From an uncultured SAR92 cluster bacterium (GTDB lineage: Bacteria; Pseudomonadota; Gammaproteobacteria; Pseudomonadales; Porticoccaceae), in assembly GCA_902596775.1 (NCBI GenBank), contig CACJVE010000004.1, positions 24,587 to 88,586 of the forward strand: 64,000 bases of DNA, read 5' to 3'. How positions within the stretch are numbered: position 1 is the first letter of the stretch; each line of letters opens with the position of its first letter. The translations under genes were made by a program, and so were the position numbers. Positions 18,657 to 28,686 of this stretch are shown here, one piece after another. Under the pieces are notes generated by a model. The model worked only from the letters and a program-made list of their open reading frames with translations, did not search any database and was not told where the DNA came from.

Positions 18657-18734
18657 TTCATTTACCAACTACTTAGACTTTTTTATACGTAATCATTTTT
18701 GATAAGATAAAGATCCTAGATTCAGGAGTTTAAA

Positions 18735-19964
18735 ATGTCTCCCTCATTAGATTTAAATTTTGTCAGAGATCAATTTCCCGCTTTCTCAGAGCCCTCATTA
18801 AATGATTTTGCGCACTTTGAAAATGCAGGAGGTTCGTTTCCCTGCAAACAGTGTGTTGACGCTCTAACAAAATTTTATCGGACAACAAAGGTTCAGCCCT
18901 ACTATGGATTTGCACCATCGTCAGAGGCTGGAGATTTAATGAGCTCTGCTCGAGTTCGATTATCTGAATGGCTAAACGTGACTCCAGATGAGGTTCACTT
19001 TAGTACATCTACGTCGCAAAATAGTTATGTAATATATAATGCTTTTCGCGAATATCTATCGTCCGGTGATGAAATAGTTGTTACAAATCAAGACCACGAA
19101 GCCAACATCGGAGTGTGGACTCGTCTTGAAACTGGTGGAATCATAGTAAAAACCTGGGAGGTTAATAAGGATACTGCAGAGCTAGAGATCGAGAATTTAG
19201 ATGCAGTTTTGACCGACAAAACAAAATTTGTAGCGTTTACGCATTGCTCTAATATTGTTGGGAGTATAAATCCTGTGAAGGAATGGATTAAGAGAATCCA
19301 TTCAGCCGGAGCACTTGCAATAGTTGATGGCGTCTCGTATGCAGGTCATGGTTTTCCAAATATTGGTGATATTGATGCGGATATATATTTCTTCTCAATG
19401 TATAAAGTTTATGGTCCACATCTGGGAATCATGTATATGAAGCAAGCGCTAAATGAAGAGCTGCCGTCTCAAGGTCACTTTTTTAATGCTAAAGTTCCAA
19501 CCAGTCGATTCACGCCATCTGGCCCTGATCATGCTCAGATAGCAGCAATAAATGGTGTCATAGATTATTTTGATTTAGTCCATGCTCATCATTTCGCACA
19601 ATTTAGTAAAACAGTTAAGACCAATGATATAAGCAAATTGTTTCAAGATGCGGAGAAAATAAATTTAGAACCTTTGTTAGATTTTCTCTCTCAGAGCACA
19701 TCGATTAAAATTATTGGTAAAAATAAAACATCAATGCGCGCCCCTACCGTGTCGTTCATCTCGTCAAAGATCACTCCCCACCATATATCTAAGGAGCTTG
19801 CTAAGAAGAAAATTGGAATTGCAAATGGCAATTGTTACGCATATAGACTAATGAAGGCTATTGGAATTGAGCCAGATAGTGGCGTCGCTCGAATTTCATT
19901 CGTACATTACACAAGTTCTGATGAAATTGAAAAATTAATAATCGCTTTAGATAAAATCATATAA
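18735..19964 (+). CDS. class V aminotransferase (cysteine-desulfurase-like PLP enzyme)
   Basis: This is a PLP-dependent enzyme of the aminotransferase class V superfamily. The Schiff-base lysine is Lys224 in FFSMYKVYGPHLG. The PLP-ring aspartate is in LAIVDGVSYAGHG near residue 198, and the phosphate-binding segment is STSTSQNSYVIYN near 90-102. The 409-residue length and the HFENAGGSFP opening are closer to SufS/isopenicillin-epimerase-like proteins than to kynureninase. I see no clear catalytic cysteine on the flexible loop where SufS has one, so a true desulfurase role is doubtful. A strong AGGAG site lies six bases before the ATG. Substrate unknown. Confidence 0.85.
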   Translation: MSPSLDLNFVRDQFPAFSEPSLNDFAHFENAGGSFPCKQCVDALTKFYRTTKVQPYYGFAPSSEAGDLMSSARVRLSEWLNVTPDEVHFSTSTSQNSYVIYNAFREYLSSGDEIVVTNQDHEANIGVWTRLETGGIIVKTWEVNKDTAELEIENLDAVLTDKTKFVAFTHCSNIVGSINPVKEWIKRIHSAGALAIVDGVSYAGHGFPNIGDIDADIYFFSMYKVYGPHLGIMYMKQALNEELPSQGHFFNAKVPTSRFTPSGPDHAQIAAINGVIDYFDLVHAHHFAQFSKTVKTNDISKLFQDAEKINLEPLLDFLSQSTSIKIIGKNKTSMRAPTVSFISSKITPHHISKELAKKKIGIANGNCYAYRLMKAIGIEPDSGVARISFVHYTSSDEIEKLIIALDKII

Positions 19965-20049
19965 AAGCCAAGATTAATTGTTTACTTGAAATTATCCTCG
20001 ATTAAAATAACGACCACTCACACACGCGCTCAAATTATAAGGAAATAAA

Positions 20050-20907
20050 ATGTCTGCAATAGTTCTTGATGGTAAAGCCCTGTCTAAAAAGTCAGAAAGT
20101 GACTTAGCGGAAAGAGTGAAGAAAATCAAAAGTATCAATAATGAAAGAGCGCCAATTCTAGCTACGATTCTTGTTGGAGACGACCCTGCATCAGCAACTT
20201 ATGTCAAAATGAAACAGAACGCATGCAAACGAATTGGAATGGAATCAATTGCAATTGAGATGCCTACGACCACCTCAACGAGAGAACTACTTACCAAGAT
20301 TGATGAGTTAAATACAAATAAGGATTGTCACGGCATTCTTCTTCAACATCCTGTGCCATCTCAAATAGACGAGCGCAGATGTTTTGATCATATCGCGATT
20401 GAAAAGGATGTAGATGGAGTGACTTGTCACGGTTTTGGAAGAATGGTAATGCAACTAGACGCATACGGTTCTGCCACACCACAAGGAATTATGCGAATGC
20501 TGGAGAATTATCAAATTGACCCAGCAGGAAAATATGCCGTAGTTGTAGGACGAAGTGCAATACTTGGAAAACCTATGTCGGCAATGCTTTTAAATGCAAA
20601 TGCGACTGTAACAATCTGCCACTCCAAGACCATTAATTTAGATAAAATTATAAAACAAGCAGATATCTTAGTAGGCGCAGTGGGACGCCCTGAGTTTATT
20701 AAATCTGACTGGATTAAATCGGGCGCAGTAGTTATTGATGCTGGATATCATCCAGGAGGCTATGGAGATATAGAAGCCAGTAATTTAAGTGATATTGCTT
20801 CAGCATTTACTCCAGTGCCAGGAGGAGTCGGACCAATGACCATCAATACTTTGATTCAACAAACAGTTATTTCTGCTGAAAAGAGCTTACTTCAGAACAA
20901 AAAGTAA
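20050..20907 (+). CDS. folD: bifunctional methylenetetrahydrofolate dehydrogenase/cyclohydrolase FolD
   Basis: FolD interconverts 5,10-methylene-, methenyl- and 10-formyl-tetrahydrofolate in one-carbon metabolism. The 285-residue protein shows both family signatures: the catalytic [14 protein letters not shown] region with its lysine near residue 55, and the C-terminal [18 protein letters not shown]. The NADP-binding loop is [13 protein letters not shown], and [14 protein letters not shown] is present. It ends one base before the stop of the convergent sulfatase gene, marking the boundary between housekeeping DNA and the polysaccharide locus. Confidence 0.97.
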   Translation: MSAIVLDGKALSKKSESDLAERVKKIKSINNERAPILATILVGDDPASATYVKMKQNACKRIGMESIAIEMPTTTSTRELLTKIDELNTNKDCHGILLQHPVPSQIDERRCFDHIAIEKDVDGVTCHGFGRMVMQLDAYGSATPQGIMRMLENYQIDPAGKYAVVVGRSAILGKPMSAMLLNANATVTICHSKTINLDKIIKQADILVGAVGRPEFIKSDWIKSGAVVIDAGYHPGGYGDIEASNLSDIASAFTPVPGGVGPMTINTLIQQTVISAEKSLLQNKK

Positions 20908-20908
20908 G

Positions 20909-22339
20909 TTAAATGCCAAACTCTGAGACATGCTCAGATAAACGCTGATGGAGCGATTTCACTATCTCGGCGTACTCAGGCTCTCCAGACACATTGAAAG
21001 TTTCCTCTGGATCTAGGTTGTGATCGTAAAGCATCCGCTCTAAAACACCGCCGCGCTTATCTCTCCATTCCGTATATGAGTACTGATCAGTTTTAATAAT
21101 CTCAGCAATCGCCCATCTTGGAAAAACAGCACTTTTGCCCTGTGAAGATGGATTTTTAAGCTGTGCAGCAAAACTTTCTCCATCAAGTTGATCTAATTTT
21201 TTAAGTTTAGTCAGTTCAGTAATTGTTGGAAAGATATCAACAAATTCAACAAGACCATGAGATTTACCTGATTTAGATGTTCCACTTAAATGATCGGGCG
21301 TTCTGACTATAAGAGGGGTCCTTGTAGCAAGATCAAAAGGAGAATGTTTTGCCCATAAACCGTGCTCGCCAAGACTCCAACCATGGTCACCTAAGATAAA
21401 AACAATAGTGTTCTCAGTCAAATTTAAACTATCTAGCCTACTAAGAAGCATTCCAATCTGAGCATCTATGTAACTTACGCAAGCATAGTAGCCATGAATT
21501 AACTGTCTTGCTATATCGTCAGGCACAGGCAAAGGATTCTCAGGTATTCCATCAAACTTCCTTAATTCACCAAACGCATGCTTTGCTTTTGGTGGAGCTT
21601 TTGTTGGTTGCTCTGCGTTGTCTGGCAGGTGAATCTTCGAATGATCGTAAAGATCCCAATACTTTTTGGGGGCATTAAAGGGCAAATGTGGCTTTACAAA
21701 TCCTACCGCGAGAAAGAACGGATCTTGCTTTTTAGACAAGACACCAAGTCGATTCAGAGCCTCTACTGTTGTCTTGCCATCAAAGTAAGAATTATCGTTT
21801 ACTTCAGCTTTTTCAAAAGGTGGACCAGTTCTATTTTTCTTAAAAAAACTTATATTTTCATCCAGTAAATAGTTCCTATGCCCCATTCCATGTTCTACTT
21901 TTGGTTTCCATGGTGGGACACTCCAATCATCTGAAGAGTCGTCACTAAAATGCATTATCTTACCAATGCTGTGTGTTACATAATCATTTGATTTTAGCAT
22001 CCCGAAGATTGTTTCAGCGTCTGGAGCGTCTTTATCAGCCCTCGCTTGATAGGTTCTGAACCTCACCTGATTTGGCCTAATACCTGTCATCATACTTGCT
22101 CGTGACGCACCGCATACTGGGACATTAACGTAAGCGTTAGTAAAAATTGTTGCATTTTTAGAAAATTTATCAATATGAGGCGTTTTGACAACTGGGTGGT
22201 CGTAAATACCCAATTCAGGACGCAAGTCATCAACCATTATAAAAAGTATATTGGGAGGTTTTGAGTTGTCAGCTAGACATATATATGAAAGCAATATCAA
22301 ATTCAATGATATCGCTCCCATAGCTATCTTATTAAACAT
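20909..22339 (-). CDS. exported sulfatase, iduronate-2-sulfatase-like (CxAxR type)
   Basis: This is a type I formylglycine sulfatase, 476 residues, with a signal peptide (AISLNLILLSYICLA, about 9-23) predicting periplasmic or external action. The metal-binding start is NILFIMVDDLRPELG, and the modified cysteine is Cys76 in CGASRASMMTG. GKIMHF and FVKPHLPFNAPKKYWDLYD are further core motifs, as is ILGDHGWSLGEHG. The core reads C-G-A-S-R, with Ala where most sulfatases have Pro. It is closely related to the catalytic part of the 669-residue sulfatase at 33.2 kb. It is the last gene of the leftward operon, 12 bases after the previous sulfatase. The position cleaved on the sugar cannot be predicted. 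Confidence 0.93.
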   Translation of the reverse strand: MFNKIAMGAISLNLILLSYICLADNSKPPNILFIMVDDLRPELGIYDHPVVKTPHIDKFSKNATIFTNAYVNVPVCGASRASMMTGIRPNQVRFRTYQARADKDAPDAETIFGMLKSNDYVTHSIGKIMHFSDDSSDDWSVPPWKPKVEHGMGHRNYLLDENISFFKKNRTGPPFEKAEVNDNSYFDGKTTVEALNRLGVLSKKQDPFFLAVGFVKPHLPFNAPKKYWDLYDHSKIHLPDNAEQPTKAPPKAKHAFGELRKFDGIPENPLPVPDDIARQLIHGYYACVSYIDAQIGMLLSRLDSLNLTENTIVFILGDHGWSLGEHGLWAKHSPFDLATRTPLIVRTPDHLSGTSKSGKSHGLVEFVDIFPTITELTKLKKLDQLDGESFAAQLKNPSSQGKSAVFPRWAIAEIIKTDQYSYTEWRDKRGGVLERMLYDHNLDPEETFNVSGEPEYAEIVKSLHQRLSEHVSEFGI

Positions 22340-22351
22340 GGCGATATTTAA

Positions 22352-23989
22352 TTAGCGTAATTTTCCGGCCCTTTTTAACCTTGCAGCTCGCCGAATATCT
22401 CTTTGCATGAAGTTCCTTAAATCTGACTCAGTTCCATCTCGCAGCCACTCCTCAGGATACTCTGCGGCCTTTGATCGATTTTTTTCTCTAAAAACAGCTC
22501 CATGACTGAATTTCTCGGTATATGGAACTGAGAATCCCGATGTAGATTGAGATAACCTTGCAAATAATTTTTGCCGTAAATCAGCAACAACTCCAAGATA
22601 AGATGGATCGTGAATTAAATTATTCATCTCTTTGGGATCGTCCTTTATTGCATATAATTCTTCTGTATCCCAGAGACCATGATAAGTTATAAATTTGTAG
22701 TCATCAGTTCTCAGTGCAAACGTGGTAGGAGTGCTAGGATAATTAAATTCCCAATAGTACTCATACATGAGATCTTTTCGCCAATCACTCATCTGCTCTC
22801 CTTTACCTAAAGCATAAAAACTTGCTCCAGCGAAATGATCAGGTGACTCTAACCCTGCTATATCAAGCATTGTTGGTGCAATATCAATATTAGCCGTAAT
22901 CTCAGGGACAATATGATTTTTTCGCAAATCACCACCCCAAGCTAAAAGAGGTACCCGCATTGACTCTTCGTATGCATTTCTTTTGTCGATAAGACCGTGC
23001 TCACCAAACATAAAACCATTATCTCCCATCAACATAACAATAGTATCTTCAGCATGCCCATTTTCTTCTAGCCACTCAAAAATTCTTCCAATTCCGTCAT
23101 CAACAGCTGATAGTGCTCTGTGATACCTCATTTTATAAGCCTGGACGTCGAGGGAACTGTGATATGGAAAATCAACACCATGCCAGCTATTTCGCTGATT
23201 TTTAACCCACATTGGCTTACCCTTATAATTTTCTTCAGTATCGGCTTGACTGTCAGGTATTGGGATCGTTCTATCAGAGTATTGATCTCTATGACGTTCA
23301 GCCGGTGCAAAATTTGCGTGGACCGCTTTATGAGATAAATATACAAAGAAAGGCTTGTCACTGGAGGATTTATGTTCATCGAGCCAGGACAAAGTATAGT
23401 CAGTGAGTTCATCTGTGATGTAACCCGTTTGTGGAACAGATTCACCATTTACATTCAACATATGCGAATTACCGTCGGGTCTTGTTGGATAATAGTTCCC
23501 TTGGCCCGCAAAACTAACCCAATGATCAAAGCCTGGCTGAGGGTCGTCTAACTTTCTACCTGCCGATGCCGCCTCACCCATATGCCACTTACCAACAAAG
23601 GCGGTTTTATAACCTGACTCCTGAAGGTATTGCGGAAAGAAGATGGTTCCCTCTTTTGGCGGACTGTTATTATCAACCACTCCATGCTCGTGCATATATT
23701 GCCCGGTAAGTATAGTAGCTCTACTTGGCGAACATAATGCAGTCGTAACGAAGGCATTTTCAAAATGAACTCCCTCTTTTGCTAGTCGATCCATATGGGG
23801 AGTATCAATTACTGGATTCATAAATCCTAGTTCATCATACCTTTGATCATCTGTAAGAATGTAAATAACATTTAATCTATTATCGGGCTCCGAAACTATC
23901 TCTGTCTTTTGATTATCACAAGAAATCAAAAACGATAATAACGCTACCATGCTGATGTTTTTAATATGACGAACTGTTTTCCCTTCCAT
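22352..23989 (-). CDS. sulfatase, probable lipoprotein (CxPxR type)
   Basis: This 545-residue arylsulfatase-superfamily enzyme has a lipobox-like LISC with Cys24 after a hydrophobic stretch, so it is probably a membrane-anchored lipoprotein. The catalytic motif is CSPSRATILTG with Cys86 as the formylglycine precursor. VIYILTDDQRYDELG holds metal ligands, AFVGKWHMGE carries the Lys/His pair, and LMGDNGFMFGEHG is the second metal site. The overall pattern is nearest to N-acetylglucosamine-6-sulfatase-like proteins. The C-terminus is strikingly basic (QRDIRRAARLKRAGKLR) and shares QRD/RRAARL with the end of the 669-residue sulfatase. It lies 36 bases after the GH3 gene in the same operon. Confidence 0.92.
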   Translation of the reverse strand: MEGKTVRHIKNISMVALLSFLISCDNQKTEIVSEPDNRLNVIYILTDDQRYDELGFMNPVIDTPHMDRLAKEGVHFENAFVTTALCSPSRATILTGQYMHEHGVVDNNSPPKEGTIFFPQYLQESGYKTAFVGKWHMGEAASAGRKLDDPQPGFDHWVSFAGQGNYYPTRPDGNSHMLNVNGESVPQTGYITDELTDYTLSWLDEHKSSSDKPFFVYLSHKAVHANFAPAERHRDQYSDRTIPIPDSQADTEENYKGKPMWVKNQRNSWHGVDFPYHSSLDVQAYKMRYHRALSAVDDGIGRIFEWLEENGHAEDTIVMLMGDNGFMFGEHGLIDKRNAYEESMRVPLLAWGGDLRKNHIVPEITANIDIAPTMLDIAGLESPDHFAGASFYALGKGEQMSDWRKDLMYEYYWEFNYPSTPTTFALRTDDYKFITYHGLWDTEELYAIKDDPKEMNNLIHDPSYLGVVADLRQKLFARLSQSTSGFSVPYTEKFSHGAVFREKNRSKAAEYPEEWLRDGTESDLRNFMQRDIRRAARLKRAGKLR

Positions 23990-24025
23990 TTTTCTTCACC
24001 CTTTTGTTATTACTGCGGATATATC

Positions 24026-26359
24026 TCAATTTACGGTCAGTTTGGCAGATTTCAAATCAGATTGTCTCGAAGACGGTCCTATCATCAGGGTATAACTGCC
24101 CTGCTCCACCGTCCATTCCATATCACGATTGTAATACGCGAGCATATCTGGCTCCACCAAAAATTCAATAGTTGCTGACTCGCCAGATTCTAAATAAATC
24201 CTTTTAAAACCTTTTAGTTCCTTAACTGGTCTTGTTATTTGACTAAAATCATCTCTGATATATAACTGAATAATTTCGGCGCCACCATACTTGCCAGTAT
24301 TCGTAAGTTTCACCGAAATACTTGTGGACTCATCTGACTTTATTTGTTTTTTTGATAACTTTGGGGCTTCATATTCATAAGTGGAATAACTCAAGCCAAA
24401 ACCAAACTCAAACAGATTTTTTGTTGGTGTATCGACAAATTTATGTCTGTAAGCCGATGGCTTGTGATCATAAATTGCTTGAAGATGTCCTACACTATAT
24501 GGAATTGTTATTGGTAATTTTCCACTTGGATTTATTTGTCCCATTATGATGTCTGCCAGCGCCTCGCCACCTTTTGCTCCTGGCTCCCACGCCTCAATAA
24601 TCACATCTATGTTTTCAACCAACCACGGTTCGGCAATCGGACGGCCATTTACAAGAATCACCACAATAGGTTTACCCATCATTTTGGCCGCTTGAATCAT
24701 TTCTAACTGACGTCCAAATAATCCAAGAGAGGATCGAGCTACATTTTCTCCCGTTGTTTTCCCTTTCCTGTCATATCTCAAAGGATTTTCACCTACCGCT
24801 ATAACGATCACATCCTGATCAGAGATACTCTCAACTACCCTGTTTATCTTTTCAGTAGTAATATCATTGACCTGACTGCCTACATCGACAAAATCTAATT
24901 CAATTCCTTCTACGGCCTCAAGTCCTTCTCTAATCGTCGTGATATTCTCATCAGGCTGCCGCATAACCCAATCACCAAGTATCGAATGATTATCAGCGTT
25001 AGGGCCGGTAAGCATAATTTTAATTCCCGGCTTTAAAGGCAATACATCGCCCTTGTTTTTTAAAAGCACGATTGACTCACGTGCAATATCCAAGGAAGTT
25101 TGTTGATGCTCGGCCGTATGGATCGAATCTTTACTAACCTCTTTATCAACAATTGATTTCTCAAACAGTCCCAACCGAAACTTTGCTGTTAGGATTGGTC
25201 TTACTGAATCATCTATTCTTCTCTCGCTTAACCGACCTTCTTTAACTAACTCTAAAACATACGGAGCAAAATTTGGACCATGCATATTCATGTCCATTCC
25301 TGCATCCACTGTCTGATAAACTGCCTCCTTTGGATTCTCAGCAACTTTGTGAAATGTATGCAGTCGGCTAACATCCATCCAGTCACTCACAACGAATCCG
25401 TCAAAATTCCAGTCCTCTCTCAAAACTTCCGTTAAAAGAAATTTACTTCCATGCGCAGGCTCTCCGTTAATCTCATTATGAGCTGCCATAAATGTAAAAA
25501 CACCTGCTTCAATAGCTCTCTCAAATGGGGGGAAAAAATCTTCATACAAAGTTCTCATGGAGACATCCATTGGTGACAAATTTATCCCCGTTAACGGCTC
25601 ACCGCCAGCTGCCCAGTGTTTTGCGTTCGCTACTACAGTATTTTTAGATGTAAAATCACCCTGCTGAAGACCCTGAATCATTGCTACACCCATTTCACCC
25701 ACCAAATGCGTATCTTCTCCAAAGGTTTCGCCAACTCGGCCCCATCTTGGATCTCTCGCAAGATCAATATTTGGAGCAAAGGTCCAATGACTTCCAGTTG
25801 CTCTCATTTCAATTGCTGTTTGGATACTCGCTTTCTCGACAAGATCTATATTCCATGAGGACGCCATTGCAAGTGGTGCTGGATAGACTGTCGTACCGCG
25901 AACCATGGCATTTCCATGAATTGCGTCTATTCCAATAATCAAAGGTATTCCGAGACGACTTTCTTGAGCATGTTTTTGTAAGGTATTCGCTTCCTCGACG
26001 TCTAACACATGTAAAAAGGAGCCAACTAATCCAGATTTAATAGCATCTGGAATTTGAGACGAATGTAGATTGGGATAAAACCCGCTCGCATCGCTCTTCT
26101 TCAATTCCTCAATCGAGAGAAATTTCTCTGATCTTTTCAAATGGTTTATACCCACAAATTGAACCATTTGGCCGACTTTTTCTTCAATTGTCATTCTTCC
26201 CAATAAGTCCTCAACCCTCTCATCGATTCCAAGAGTCGAATTCTTATAACGCGGCAAAATATCTTTTTTTAGATCTGTATTTTGTTGATCACAAGAGCTG
26301 ATTAGAAAAGTTAAAAAAAAGAAAGGTATAGTTATTAAAACTTTTTTATTTATTCTCAT
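24026..26359 (-). CDS. glycoside hydrolase family 3 beta-glucosidase/beta-xylosidase, lipoprotein
   Basis: This 777-residue exo-acting glycosidase removes non-reducing-end sugars from oligosaccharides. The N-terminus has a basic stretch, a hydrophobic segment and the lipobox ISSC with Cys23, predicting a lipid anchor facing the periplasm or surface. GH3 domain 1 includes GIDAIHGNAM, the RDPRWGRVGETFGEDT motif and the nucleophile Asp326 in GFVVSDWMDV. Domain 2 and a C-terminal fibronectin-like domain (NTGKYGGAEIIQLYIRD) follow, the BglX-type architecture. In this operon a beta-xylosidase activity is more likely than glucosidase, but GH3 sequence alone does not tell. It lies 36-37 bases from both operon neighbours. 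Confidence 0.93.
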   Translation of the reverse strand: MRINKKVLITIPFFFLTFLISSCDQQNTDLKKDILPRYKNSTLGIDERVEDLLGRMTIEEKVGQMVQFVGINHLKRSEKFLSIEELKKSDASGFYPNLHSSQIPDAIKSGLVGSFLHVLDVEEANTLQKHAQESRLGIPLIIGIDAIHGNAMVRGTTVYPAPLAMASSWNIDLVEKASIQTAIEMRATGSHWTFAPNIDLARDPRWGRVGETFGEDTHLVGEMGVAMIQGLQQGDFTSKNTVVANAKHWAAGGEPLTGINLSPMDVSMRTLYEDFFPPFERAIEAGVFTFMAAHNEINGEPAHGSKFLLTEVLREDWNFDGFVVSDWMDVSRLHTFHKVAENPKEAVYQTVDAGMDMNMHGPNFAPYVLELVKEGRLSERRIDDSVRPILTAKFRLGLFEKSIVDKEVSKDSIHTAEHQQTSLDIARESIVLLKNKGDVLPLKPGIKIMLTGPNADNHSILGDWVMRQPDENITTIREGLEAVEGIELDFVDVGSQVNDITTEKINRVVESISDQDVIVIAVGENPLRYDRKGKTTGENVARSSLGLFGRQLEMIQAAKMMGKPIVVILVNGRPIAEPWLVENIDVIIEAWEPGAKGGEALADIIMGQINPSGKLPITIPYSVGHLQAIYDHKPSAYRHKFVDTPTKNLFEFGFGLSYSTYEYEAPKLSKKQIKSDESTSISVKLTNTGKYGGAEIIQLYIRDDFSQITRPVKELKGFKRIYLESGESATIEFLVEPDMLAYYNRDMEWTVEQGSYTLMIGPSSRQSDLKSAKLTVN

Positions 26360-26396
26360 GAAAAATCCTTCGTCATTCTAGATAAATGATAATTAT

Positions 26397-27677
26397 TCAG
26401 GTCAAGGCGACTACTAATTCATTACTTTCTGATAAATCAATATCAAGTATTTCTTTTTTGGAATGGGAGATCGAAGCCAAATATCGACCTTTGAAACCCC
26501 TAAATTTTAAATACCCGTTATCATCAGTAGATACAATTGTTTTAGTCATCCATCTTTTGTTTATAAGTTCATACCAAACCATTCCATTAGGCTTAAATTG
26601 TAGATCTTTGTCAATTAATGCTGCCTCAGGTTTTGGTACATTGTTTTTAGCGTATTCAAACGGTGTCCATGTAATCAAACCTGTCATTTTTGGTTGACTA
26701 AAAATTGCCGTCATAAAATCCTCCGTGTACTGCGCCTGAAGATCACGATTAGAGGTTTCAAAATCAAACTCAGTGACTTGAAGTTCGGGCCCGAGACCAG
26801 AAAAATCATTAGCAATGCGAATAATTTCTTCTGGTGGAGTTGGATTGAAACCTTTTGGAATGTGCGACTGAAAACCAATACCATCTATTGGAACGCCAGA
26901 ATCTAATAAACCCTTAATATATCGGAAGTATCTCTTGCGATGTCTTACGTTATTTTTTGTCAATATACTGTAATCATTAATATATCTTTTAACGTTAGGA
27001 TTCATATCTTTGACAAGCTGAAACCATTCTTTGACAACATCTTTGCCTAAAATTCTCATGTACTCATCATGATTTACAGCCTCATTTAAAACATCCCACT
27101 CTGTAACTGGATAGTTAAAACTATTGACCATAAATTTGATGTGCTCGCGGATCGCTGATCCAAGCCCCTCTTGATCAGAGCGAAATCTCTCAATTGACTT
27201 GGGAGCTCGTCTGAATTCTGGCCACACCAAACAGTGCCCCCTTACAGGAATTTTTTTTTGTTTGCACCACTCTAAAAAGGGTTCAGTAAATTTTGCATTA
27301 TTTTTGTAATGTTTCCATTTTAAAGAATTCTCAGGTGTTAATTTATGGAATAAAACTTCACAAAAATCATGATAAAGTCCTCGAATCTCCGCCGAAAACT
27401 TTTTGTCGTAAAGACGAGCAAGTTTAGGCGCAGCTCCAAATCCAAAATGATGCCTATACAGTGATAAATCAACCGTGATATTTTTGATTGGCTTTTTTGC
27501 AGAATCAATAATTCTTACTTTAAAATCGTCTTTACGATGTTTCTCGATCCGCTTATAAGCCTCTGTTCGCCAGACCGCACTGTCACTCATTCCTCTATAT
27601 GATTTTGGCTCTGCTGCCAAACCAACAGTTGGAACAACAGGTAAAATTTTCAAAAACTGACGTCTATCAAACTTCAT
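26397..27677 (-). CDS. GH10 endo-1,4-beta-xylanase with Tat signal
   Basis: This endo-xylanase cleaves the xylan backbone. The N-terminus MKFDRRQFLKILPVVPTVGL carries a twin-arginine motif (RRQFLK), so the enzyme is exported folded. About 100 residues precede the (beta/alpha)8 barrel, beginning with a small beta-rich segment (DFKVRIIDSAKKPIKNITVD) seen in a subset of GH10 enzymes. The acid/base is Glu199 in EWDVLNEAVNH and the nucleophile is Glu303 in LQVTEFDFE. RGHCLVWPE is the conserved substrate loop. Its ATG overlaps the galM stop by four bases, so translation is coupled. Short C-terminal residues after the barrel suggest a small extra beta domain. Confidence 0.94.
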   Translation of the reverse strand: MKFDRRQFLKILPVVPTVGLAAEPKSYRGMSDSAVWRTEAYKRIEKHRKDDFKVRIIDSAKKPIKNITVDLSLYRHHFGFGAAPKLARLYDKKFSAEIRGLYHDFCEVLFHKLTPENSLKWKHYKNNAKFTEPFLEWCKQKKIPVRGHCLVWPEFRRAPKSIERFRSDQEGLGSAIREHIKFMVNSFNYPVTEWDVLNEAVNHDEYMRILGKDVVKEWFQLVKDMNPNVKRYINDYSILTKNNVRHRKRYFRYIKGLLDSGVPIDGIGFQSHIPKGFNPTPPEEIIRIANDFSGLGPELQVTEFDFETSNRDLQAQYTEDFMTAIFSQPKMTGLITWTPFEYAKNNVPKPEAALIDKDLQFKPNGMVWYELINKRWMTKTIVSTDDNGYLKFRGFKGRYLASISHSKKEILDIDLSESNELVVALT

Positions 27678-28663
27678 AAAATATTAAACGTTTTAAATTT
27701 TAAATTGATGTACTTATTTAATGAATTTTCTGGCCCAATAAAACAATTCGGAAAGTGCGTATGATTTGGTGAACATGGATAGAATTGTGGCTCCATACAA
27801 ATCGCCCGATAACTTTTAAACGGCCCGCCCAGATGTTGGCCAGTATATAACTGAAGCCCCGGGTAATTTGTTTCTAATCGCAACATCAAGTCACGCGCAC
27901 TGTTTTGAAGTATCACAACAGATTCGTTGTTTAAAACATAATTGAAATCAGCACCACCCACCAGTTTTATTCTAGCATCATCACTCGAAACAAGTTCCGA
28001 AACCAATTTTTCCTGCCGCAGATCTAGAGATGTATTTATAATAGACGCAAAAGTCCCATCAGTAGTAAAGTCAGGATTAAATCTCGTAATTTCTTCCGAA
28101 CCAATTTGAATAAAGTGCCCATAGATATCATTAACAGACTGTTCAAGGTTAAAGTAACTATGATTAGTTACACTAACCGGTGTTTCTTTAGTAGATTCGG
28201 CAGTGTAACTTACTCGTAGACTTCGATCCGCTTCCCAACTATACGTTACGGTTATGAGTAGGTCCCCGGGAAATCCTTGATCTCCATCGGGTGAGAGGTA
28301 CTCTAGGCAAATATGCTCCTTGCTTTTATGCTTCTCGTTCCAATAAACTTTATCAAAACCTCTTGGGCCACCATGTAATTGATTCTCCCCCTCATTGCTA
28401 GACAAAATATATTCAGTGTTCTGAGTTGAGTATCTGCTTTTCTCGATTCTATTTGAATATCTCCCAATCGTTGCTCCAATGTAATAGGGATCATTAATAT
28501 AATCTTTATTATCTTGATATCCGAGCACGATATTTCTTTTTTCTGCCCCAAGGTTAATTTCGAGGGACTTTATTCTGGCACCATAATTCAGAAGCGTCGC
28601 CGTATCACCAAATTCATTATGAATACTCGTCTCCAAAAGTTTTGAATTCATATTTTTGATCAC
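27674..28663 (-). CDS. aldose 1-epimerase (GalM family)
   Basis: This cytosolic mutarotase interconverts the alpha and beta anomers of released sugar, here most likely D-xylose for XylA. The 329-residue sequence shows IGRYSNRI near 66-73, NQLHGGPRGFD near 94-104, catalytic His168 in SVTNHSYFNL and catalytic base Glu291 in ICMEPQFYP. It has no signal peptide. It is the first gene of the leftward operon and faces xylB across 95 bases. Start could be Met1 or Met5 (MIKNMNSKLL); I keep the first. Confidence 0.93.
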   Translation of the reverse strand: MIKNMNSKLLETSIHNEFGDTATLLNYGARIKSLEINLGAEKRNIVLGYQDNKDYINDPYYIGATIGRYSNRIEKSRYSTQNTEYILSSNEGENQLHGGPRGFDKVYWNEKHKSKEHICLEYLSPDGDQGFPGDLLITVTYSWEADRSLRVSYTAESTKETPVSVTNHSYFNLEQSVNDIYGHFIQIGSEEITRFNPDFTTDGTFASIINTSLDLRQEKLVSELVSSDDARIKLVGGADFNYVLNNESVVILQNSARDLMLRLETNYPGLQLYTGQHLGGPFKSYRAICMEPQFYPCSPNHTHFPNCFIGPENSLNKYINLKFKTFNIL

Positions 28664-28686
28664 TGTTTACTCGATGAGATTATGTG

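Noticed and set aside
18465-18668. Minus-strand 67-residue ORF over the tRNA cluster.
   Set aside because: It is antisense to the Arg and His tRNAs. The GAPGRIRTCDPLLRRQ-type sequence is a well-known spurious translation of tRNA genes.
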